The notes below the pieces were generated by a model. The model saw nothing but the letters and a program-made list of their open reading frames with translations, searched no databases and had not been told where the DNA came from. The translations under genes were made by a program, and so were the position numbers. This document shows, piece by piece, positions 1-9,100 of a DNA stretch of 12,041 bases. Each line of letters opens with the position of its first letter. The first letter of the stretch is position 1. Origin of the DNA: JAJKIP01 sp040509055 (GTDB taxonomy: Bacteria; Bacteroidota; Bacteroidia; Chitinophagales; Chitinophagaceae); assembly GCA_040509055.1 (NCBI GenBank), contig JBEVLT010000013.1, forward strand, positions 1 through 12,041. The letters are read 5' to 3'.

Positions 1-153
1 TCTGAAAGAATATATATCATCAGTCATCCTTAGACAAGCTTTAAAAGCATTAAGAGTAATTCTTTTATGTACATCTATTAAAAAACCTCCACTAGGATCA
101 GTAAAATAAACTGGATTACCACCCATTGCCAAATACGGAGACGCATTTGGGTA
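1..153 (-). pseudogene. Out-of-frame continuation of the RHS core and start of a C-terminal effector domain (partial)
   Basis: Read in the -1 frame from base 153, the minus strand gives 51 open codons that run off the window. They begin YPNASPYLAMGG and continue NPVYFTDPSGG, exactly what the family places after the RTGRWLAVDP motif of the upstream gene. With Ser-Thr-Ser-Asp from the main frame, the spacing of four residues between DP and YP matches Bacteroidota RHS cores. The DPSG motif (codons at 88-99) is where RHS proteins normally hand over from core to variable toxin. What follows begins LIDVHKRITLNAF and is not a family I can name with confidence; the His followed by Ile-Thr faintly recalls the zinc phospholipase C / S1-P1 nuclease fold. 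This piece could instead be read as a separate short gene from the ATG at 126-124, but the codons before that ATG are conserved core too, so a broken parent gene is more likely. Confidence 0.8.
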
Positions 154-3100
154 TCAGAAGTTGAAGGATCCACAGCTAACCACCTACCCGTCCTGCTATT
201 ATACAATCTTGCACCAAAATCATAACCTCCATTTGCTATATCCTCCTCGTGTTCTTTCCCATTAAATCCATAACGATATCCATTGCTGGTATTACCTAAC
301 GTTCTGCCCGGCATGGCCATACCGAAAGCATAGTAATCGGATGACTGCAATAGATTCGGTTTGCTGAAGTCAACGCCTTTTCTCCTGTCGCTGAATACTG
401 CCAGCACATTCCCTAAATGATTACCTGCTTCATAACGCTTCTCTCCCAGTATCCGTGCATAGGTATTGGGCGTTGGTATATCTAAAGATACTAAATCCTT
501 TTGGATGCTCCGAATACCCGCTCTGGAACTTCCATAGATATGCTGCTCGGCAAGACTGTAGTGGCCTGTATTTATGGTCGGTACCTCTTCGTACGTGCTC
601 ATCACATTACCACCTGCATCACGCACATAATAGGTCTTTGTCCAGCCCGCAGGATTTGCAAGGCTGTTCTTCGGTTTTACGATCTTCATGATCCGGTTCC
701 CTGCTGCATCATAGCGGAACTCCAGGTTCGGTTTATTACTCGCCTCGGTACGGATCACCTCAGATACTTTTCCATAAACGTTCCATTTGATCTCTGCGAT
801 CTCTTCCTGGTTATCTTTGGTAAGATTACCAATCTCATCATAGCTGTAATTTTTTGTGCCCTGGCTCTCAAGATCGGTAGTATAGGCGCCTGTTGCAGAA
901 CCGTTATCTGTTACCCAGCTTAAGCGGTTGTTCTTTTTCCTGAAACTCACGTCCACTGCCGGACCTTCGTAATGGTACTCAAACCGGTCCATTTCAAGTG
1001 AAGTGGCAAGGTTACCATTGCGGGCGAGAGTCTTGATGTTTCCATTGGCATCGTAGCTGTAACGCTCCTGGTACGCATTATCAGTAGCTGCGCTTGTCCA
1101 GCTGTTCGTTGCAAGGTTGATGTTTCTGTATGCATCCAGTTTTGTGATCCGGTTCAGCTGATCGTATTTATAGGTAGTCAGCTGTGGAAGCGGAGTGGCT
1201 ATATTGTCCGGATCGATGATCGTTGTCACCATGCTCGTAATATTACCATTATACAAGGACTTCCCGTCATTGCCCGACCCCAGCAAAGTTGTAAGATTTG
1301 TTGTACCTGCAATAAAATTGTTTGCAGGAGCAAGTGTTGCAATCGCTTTATAATCATTCACAAAATAATTAATGCTGTACCCAAACGCATCGCTGCCGAC
1401 CTTCGCATTCAGGCTGCCAGTAAGCCCGTCTGAACCGATATCGGTCGTAGTTGCCAGCGTATTGCTGTTCACTCCTTTGATCCAGCCCTGTAAGGTATAG
1501 GCATAATCCATCCCCTGTACCTTCAAATCACCTGTTTCGGTGCGTGCCAGCGGACCGTGATCGTAATAAAAATATTTGGCATCTTTATCCCAGAGCACCC
1601 CATCACTCGATGTCTCTACCTGCGTGATGCGGTTGTCTGCATCATAGGCATAGCGGTGCATAAACTGATCCGGCTTGTTTGCCTGGTAGATCACCTGGTT
1701 TACATTACCTGAAACAAGATCATAGTCGTAATCGATGCGCTTGTACTGCTGCGGTGTAGCAAGACTTGCCAGCGCCGGCATATCCTGGATCAGGCTCTTC
1801 ACATTGCCATGGATGTCATAGCTGTAGTGCGTGGCATGATCATAAACCGCACCTTCTGTTTTCTGATAACTTACACTTGATACACGGTTTCTCAGGCGTT
1901 CCTGGGTAAAGCCCGCTACCGGGTACTTCACTACATCGTAAAAGGTCCGGGTAATCTCCCGTTTGGTACCGCTTGCCAGCCAACTCAGCATGTCTTCGGT
2001 TTTGATTTGATTGCTGTTGTTGTTAGAAGTATAGCTGGTTACACTTGTAGATGTGGTTACTTCACCCACTTCCATAATCCTTCCCAGCGGATCATACAAG
2101 GTATAGCTGTAGCCTTTCGGGCTGTAATTGTACTGCTTGGCATTCTGACTGATGATGAGCCTTCCCAGTTCATCGTACCAGAACTTGCCGCTGTACAGAT
2201 CGGTTTCATCGTGCACATTAGTCACATTGCTGCCTGTACCCGAGAACACCAGGTCCGTTCTGTCTTTTACTGTTATGTTTTTCAGATCGTTTGTTGTTGC
2301 AAGCAGGTTCTCGCTGCCCCAGGTATTGGTTAAACCGCCTTCGGTGGTCTTTAAGATCAAGCCGTTGTCACCGATCACATAGCCCGTCTTATAATCTACA
2401 AAATGTACATCGCTTACCGTTTTGCCGTCAAAGTCGGTATCGGTAATCTTTGCCCAGGTATAGGTTGTACCTGTTGTTTGAGTTGCCTTATACACCGTAC
2501 CGTTATCACCCACCACAAAGCCCATGCTTGCATCCACAAAGTACACCGCGTTGAGTTTGTTTGTAATGGTAAGCGGTACAAGTGTCCAGCTCTGCCCGCC
2601 GTTGTTGGACTGGTACACCACGCCTGCATTGCTGCCGGTATAACCCACTGCAAAGGCAAGGTTCGCATTCACCAATTGCACATCGGTAAAGGTGATGTTG
2701 TTTGCACTGATTGAGACTGCTTTATTAAAATTGTCAAGCCCGCCGTTTTCGGTGCGTTTCAGCGTGCCGTTGTCTCCTGCCACAATACCATGCGTCAGGT
2801 CACTGAAGTCTACCGCCCGTAAGTTCTTATTGGTTCCTGCATTCAGGTTGCTCCAGGTATCGCCGCCCGTTGTGGTTTTGATTACCACACCGTTCCGGCC
2901 CACCGCAAAGCCGGTTGTGTTATCAACCATTACCGATGCATACAGCTGCTTGCTTTCGGTATTTGCTACCGGTGCCCAGCTGGTGCCCGTTGTGGTACGG
3001 ATGATCGTACCCATGCTGCCCACACCGATACCGGTTGTGCCTGTACTGCCAAAGGCAAGTGCTTTCAGGTTGGCTGCCGTACCGCTTGTTACCGGTATCC

Positions 3101-6100
3101 AGCTTGACCCGCCCGTTGCTGATTTAAGTAAGATGCCGTTGTCTGCTGCCGCGTAATAATCTGTTCCGCTCAGTGATACGGTGCGTATATTTTCTGTTGC
3201 CCCGGCCGCGCTTGGTGTCCAGCTATTACCTGTTGTGCTGTACAGGATCGTACCGCCCGTACCTACCGCAACTGCGCCTGTACCGCCTTGTGCAACATCA
3301 CTCAGCTGCGCGCGGTTTGCTGTCAGCTGCTGTTTCCAGCCTGATCCGCCGGTGCTGTAGACGCGTCCGTCTGTGCCAACTGCCGTGGCTGTGGTTCCTG
3401 CTGCTGCAACGCCGCTTAACGCGACTGCCGTTATTTTTGTGCTGTTATCCGTAAAGGCTGTGCTGCCTCCCTGGCTGTAGATTGTTCCGTTTGCGCCAAC
3501 ACCCACAAGGTGTGTATCGTCTGTTCCTGATACGGCTGCTGTATTTGCTGCAAGCGTTGTTACAGCGCTCCAGCTCTCTCCGCCGTTCGTTGTCGTGAAG
3601 ATGGTATTGCCTGTTGTAAGCGCATAGCCTTTGTCGGCTGTCGTGTAGCTGATCGTTTTTACCCCTGAAGAAAGTCCCGCAGATGCCGTCCAGGTTGCTG
3701 TGGAATTGCCTGCATTGAACTGATCGGCATTGGTGCTTGTATACAGACTGCCGTCTGCAAGTTCAACCGTTATACTCGACTGGCTGCGTACATGTATCGT
3801 TTTTATGTTTGTTGTTGCAATATTGGGTATAGAAGCTGTTGCGATCCGTTTCCAGCTTGTCAGGTTGTTTACATTGGCACTTGCCCAAAGTTCGCCATTG
3901 GCTGTACCCACGTATGCATTCTGGCCGCTGTGGCCCACCGCTGTCAGGTTCAGGGATGCAGGCAATACCTTCAATGTCCAGCTGAAGCCGCCGTTCCCTG
4001 TATAGAATAATGTATTGTTCTGCTGCACATAATAGCCGGTATTGTCGGCTGCGATTTCCAGTGCCTTGATATTGCCTGCAACGCCTGCCCACGTTTTGCC
4101 CCCGTCAAGGGTGCTCACAAGGCTTGTGCCCTGCAGCGCTACTCCTTCGTTTGCATTGTCTGTCCTGAAACGGATCCAGTCAAAGGCTGCTGTCTGTCCG
4201 GTCGGGATCTGCTGCCAGCCCGTGCCGCTGTTTGTAGTTTTTAGCAGTGTTCCGTCAACACCGGCTGCATAGCCTGTGCCTGCGCTCAGCATATGAACCG
4301 CATTCAGGTCAACGCTTCTCAAACCGGTTTCTGCAAACCAGCTTACCCCGCCGTCACTGCTTTTAGCAATGTAGCCGGATCCTGCTGCTGTATTATTCAG
4401 CGTTGCGTAGGCTTCTGTTGCGCTGTTAAAATAAATGTCTGTGAGTGTAAGGCCGGCCCCTGATACAAGTGAGGCAAGCGTATTTGAGCCTGTTACCGCG
4501 CTCCAGGTATCTCCGCCATTCGTTGTTGCAAGGGCTGTGCCGTCATTCTGGTAAATAATTCCTGCGGCTGCGCTGCCAAAGTTCATCCACTTCAGGGCTG
4601 CTGTGGTGCCCACCGGGCGTACGATCCAGCTTGCTCCCCCATCGGTGCTCTTTAATAAGGTTCCTTCGTTGCCGATTGCATAGGCGGTTGTTCCGATCAG
4701 CTGTACATCGTTCAGGGTCATCGTGCCGATTGCGCCCAGGGGCTGCCAGGTCCTGCCGGCATCTTTGGTAAAGTAGATCTGGCCGTTGCCGGTGACAGGA
4801 TCGTTGGCTGTTAAAAAGCCGTTGCCGTTGCCGGTAAACTGCGTGCCCGTTACATCAAGGCCTGCAGGCAGACCGGTTGAGCTCTGCTGCTTGTCAGAAA
4901 TGGCCATCGTATTGTGATCGGGCATATTCTGGGCCACCAGCTGGTTCAGTGAGTTGTAGGTATAGGTAGTTGCATAGCCGTGATCGGTAAACACCGTGCG
5001 TACATTGTTTGCACGGTCCTGTTTTACGGTCCCAAGTTTGTCGCTTGTGATCAGGTTCACACCTTCCGGGGGAATGGTGCGCACCAGGTTTCCTGCCTGG
5101 TCGTAGTAGTACAGCGTACGGTGGTGTTCTTTGTCCTGGTAATCCAGGGTAAAGTTTTCATATGCGTTCAGGCATTTGGCTATGTAGCGTTCCTGGAAGT
5201 CTTTTTTAACGGCATCCAGATACTGCTCATAGCTGTATGCTGCATTGTCGGTGGCGATGCTGATCTGGTCGGACTGGCAGGTGTTCTCGATCACGATCGT
5301 TTTGCCTGCTTCGGCTCCGCAGATCGGGTTGGGAGATTTGCTGCAGTCGCCTGCGGCAATATCAATCGTTTTACTCTGAGCCGCGCAGCCGTTTGAGCCT
5401 GCGACAGTGAGCGTATAGCTCCCCGCTGCCGTAACATCGATGCTTCTTGTTGCGGCTCCCGTTGACCAGCTGTTCCCTGAAGGATACGAAGAGGTCAGCG
5501 TCAGGATCTGGCCCGGACAGATCTGGTTTGCGCTGGCAAATACATCCAGCGCTCCGGGTATGGTGATCTGGACCGTTGATGTAAACGTGCAGTTGCTTAT
5601 CTGCCCGTCGCGTACCTGCAACGAGTAGGTGCCGGCTTTCAGGCTGGAAAGGTTTGCCGGCTGGTTGTTATCTGTATTGTCATTCCATTTATAGACATAA
5701 CTGCCTGAACCGCCTGTGACCGTGCTCTGGATGCTGCCTGTGCCTGCCGGGCAATTGGGTGAAACCGCATGCAGGCTCACAACCAGGTTGCATTTCACCG
5801 GACAGATGGCTGTTCCTGCGCTTACTGCAGCGCTGCCGCTGTAGATGCAGTTGTCCTGGTCGCGTACCGTAACCGTATAGCTGCCTGCACTCAGGCCTGA
5901 CAGCGAGCTGCCCCCTGTTGTGCTCTGGTTCTGCCACTGGAATGTATACGGTGCTCTGCCTCCGTTTACGGTTACGTACACCGAACCGTCGGTGCCTGTT
6001 ATACAGCTGGTGTTTACGCCGCGTACGGTCGCGCTGAAGCCCGGACAGTTGTTGCAGGATTTATCAAGCTCGCTCACCGAGGTATGCCCCTGTACGCTGC

Positions 6101-9100
6101 AGCCGCGGTTATCGGTTACCGTTACGGTCGCGATGCCTTTGGATAAGCCTGTTGCTGTGCTGCCGGTCTGGTTGTTTGCGCTCCATACATACGTATAAGG
6201 TGCCGTGCCGCCTGTTACCTGTGCAGTGGCTGTACCGTCTGAATTGCCTTTGCAGGATGCTGCCTGGGAAGTAACTGTAGCAATAAGTTCTGCCGGGGCA
6301 GCAAGTACTACCGGGCTCCCTGACTTGCTGCAGCTTTTGGCATCGGTCACTGTCAGGGTATAGCTGCCTGCGTTCAGGTTGCTCAGGCTTGCTGACGATG
6401 CTCCGTTCGACCAGCTGTAGCTATACGGTGCTGTGCCGCCTGTAACACTGGCCTGGATGCTGCCGTTGCTTTGCCCGAAGCAGCTGATCGGCAGGCTCTG
6501 GGTCGTAATGCTGATTGCATCGGGCTGCGTGATCTGGTAGGTATAGGTATTGGTGCAGCCGCCGCACTTAATCGTTGCTGTATAGCTCCCGGCTGTTAAT
6601 GTTGAAATCGTATTGCCGGTTGCGTTGTTTGACCAGGTCGTCGCGCAGCTTACCGTACCCCCGCCTGAAGCACTGCAGTTGGTCGTTACACTCGCCGGAA
6701 GGCTTACTGTAAGCGTTTCTATGCCATTGGCATCACAGATGTCAAGCTTGCCCGTGATCGCATTGGAATAGATCGTGGATACTCCGCTCACTTTGATCTG
6801 AACCGCACTTGCTGAGGGCGCTGCAATGCTGCCGCTGTTGAATGTAAAATCTTTGGCCTGGGTAACCGAACCCGCACCTGCTGTATACGAACCGCCCCCG
6901 TTGATGGTCAGTTTCTTTGTTACGGTGATCGAGCCGTTGTTGGTAACGGCAGAATTGACATTCATGTCTCCGTTTACCTGCAGGGTGCAGTTATTGACAA
7001 GCGAAGAGGAACCGTTCATCCCAAGGGTATTGCTTACGGTCATCTGCGCGTAATTGCTCAGGCTGATCGGGTTGTTGATGTTGCCGGTTACTGTCAGGGA
7101 ACCGTAATTCTCAAGGCTGCAGCCGGCCGCTGAATTGATATCGGTCACCGTCATCGTGCCGTAGTTCTTAATGAGTACATTGTTGCCAAGGTTCACACTT
7201 CCGCTGCTTTGAAGGCTGCCTAGGATAATGACTGTGCCCCCGCTCAGGTTGATCGAGGCGGCATTGTAGGTTCCGCATATGACAAGCGTCTGGCCTGCCG
7301 TAAGGCTGTTGAAGCCCCCGCTGAAGGTCTGGCCGGCGGCAATGGTAATTTTTGGTTTGCCGCTGATGTCCACCCAGTTTGAACCCGTAATATTAAAACC
7401 GCCGGTGCAGTCGATGCCCGGGCCGCTTCCGCTATAGCAGTTCGCTGTGCCTGTACCGGTGCCGTTTACAGGCGTATAGCTTACCTGCAAAGCTATTTTG
7501 CCCGTGTTCCCGCCGCTGCAGTTTATCTGCGTGAGCGTAGGCTGTACCGTTAAGGTTGGTTCTGCAACCTGTACAATACCGGTGCGCATACACCCTACCC
7601 GATCGGTGGCAAGTACGCTGTAGCTCCCTGCCGCTACATTGCTTAATGCTGCCGGATCACTGGAGGGTGCTAAATGTGCCCAGTCGTAATTTACCGGTGC
7701 CTGTGCTCCTGTTGCTGTTGCTGTTACACTTCCTGTTGCTGCTCCCGGGCAGCCTGCCGGTGTGGAGCTCGCCGTTAAAGTAAAGTTCGGGTATTTGGTT
7801 ACGTTTACCTGGGCGGTGATGTTATCGCATAAGCGCGTTTTGGTTGTAAGGGTATAGGTTCCGGATTCGGTTACCGTAATGCTGGACGCAGTATTGATTT
7901 CTGTGCCGTTCTTTTTCCAGCTGTAGGCCGTTCCCTGAAAACTGGAGTTCAATGTCAGCGAGCTGCCTTCACAGAATTCGGTGCGGTTCCCTTCGATCTG
8001 GATCGTGACGGTCGGTTTCGGGTTTACTGTTATATAAACTTCTTTGGATGTTTCAATACAGCTGCTGTTTGACCGCGTGACACGTACGGTGTATTTGCCC
8101 GCTAACGTTGCCGTGTAATTGGCCGTGGTGCCGCCTGTTGCAATGGCGGTTCCGTTCAGTAACCATTGATATGTTGTATAGCCGGTTGTCGCATGCAGCT
8201 GGGCCGATAGCCCTTCACAGAAGCTCAGGTTGTCTGTATAAGTGATCACAGGGCCTGACGGTTCGGTGATCGTTACACTCTGATCTTTGCTGCAGCCTTT
8301 GCTGTCGGTGGCTGTTACTGTATATACGCCGGCTTTCAGGCCGCTCTGGTTTTTAATGGTGCTGTTTGAGGCAAGCGCGTTGCCGAACTGTTTCCATACA
8401 TAGGTATACGGACCTGTGCCGCCGGTTACATTGATCTGTACCGATCCGTCATTGCCGCCATAGCAGGTTGCATTGATCTGGCTCTGGATACTTACTGTTA
8501 CTCCGCTCGATGGTTCTGTGATTACTGCATCGGCGCTTGTCTGGCAGTTACGTGCATCTTTTACAACCACATGGTAGCTGCCTGCATATAAATTGCTGAT
8601 GCTGCCTTCCGCTGAACTGTAATTGGATACATAGCTGCTGGCTGCTGTCCATGTATACGTATACGCCTGCCAGCCGCCGGTAACGGTCAATGCGATCTGG
8701 CCGCTGTTTCCCTGGAAGCATTGTGCTGCGGTTGCCTGGGCCGTGGCCTGCAGTACTGCCGGATCAATAATTGTCTGCGTGCTTACTGCGTTGCAGCCTT
8801 TGGCATCGGTTACTGTAAATTCATAGCTCCCGGATCCAAGGCCTGTCAGGTTCTGACTTGTACTGAAGGCTGTTCCGTTCTTCTTCCAGCTGTAGCCCTG
8901 GTAAGGCGTGCTCCCGCCGCTAAAGGTTGCCGTAACGGATCCGTCTGTTAAGCCGTGGCAGGAAATGTCTGTTTTGCTGCTTGTAAGAACCAGGGCCGAT
9001 GGCTGCGAAATGGTCGTCTGGTAGGTGATGTGGCAACCATCAGCCGGATCGGTAATGGTTACAATATAACTCCCGGCTGTAAGTGTTGCCGGGTTACCTA

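Noticed and set aside
80..85. Run of six T (minus strand) just before the main-frame stop, where a -1 slip would enter the toxin frame
   Set aside because: A slip here would leave the 23 conserved codons of the -1 frame upstream (YPNASPY to FTDPSGG) untranslated. The family match says the frame changes earlier, at 151-155.
81..152. Hydrophobic C-terminal tail of the main frame (IWQWVVIQFILLILVEVF) as a possible membrane anchor
   Set aside because: It is the out-of-frame reading of conserved RHS core codons, so its hydrophobicity is most likely accidental.
501..923. Plus-strand open frame of about 140 codons, and many similar ones across the window (for example 2692-3156 and 4980-5396)
   Set aside because: They lie antisense to a continuous coding frame with recognisable domains throughout, match no family I know, and are expected by chance opposite GC-rich repetitive coding DNA.
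2187..4910. Sialidase (neuraminidase) enzyme suggested by Asp-box-like SxDGGxTW motifs
   Set aside because: There are far too many blades, and no arginine triad or catalytic Tyr/Glu pair is evident; the Ycf48-like repeat pattern fits better.
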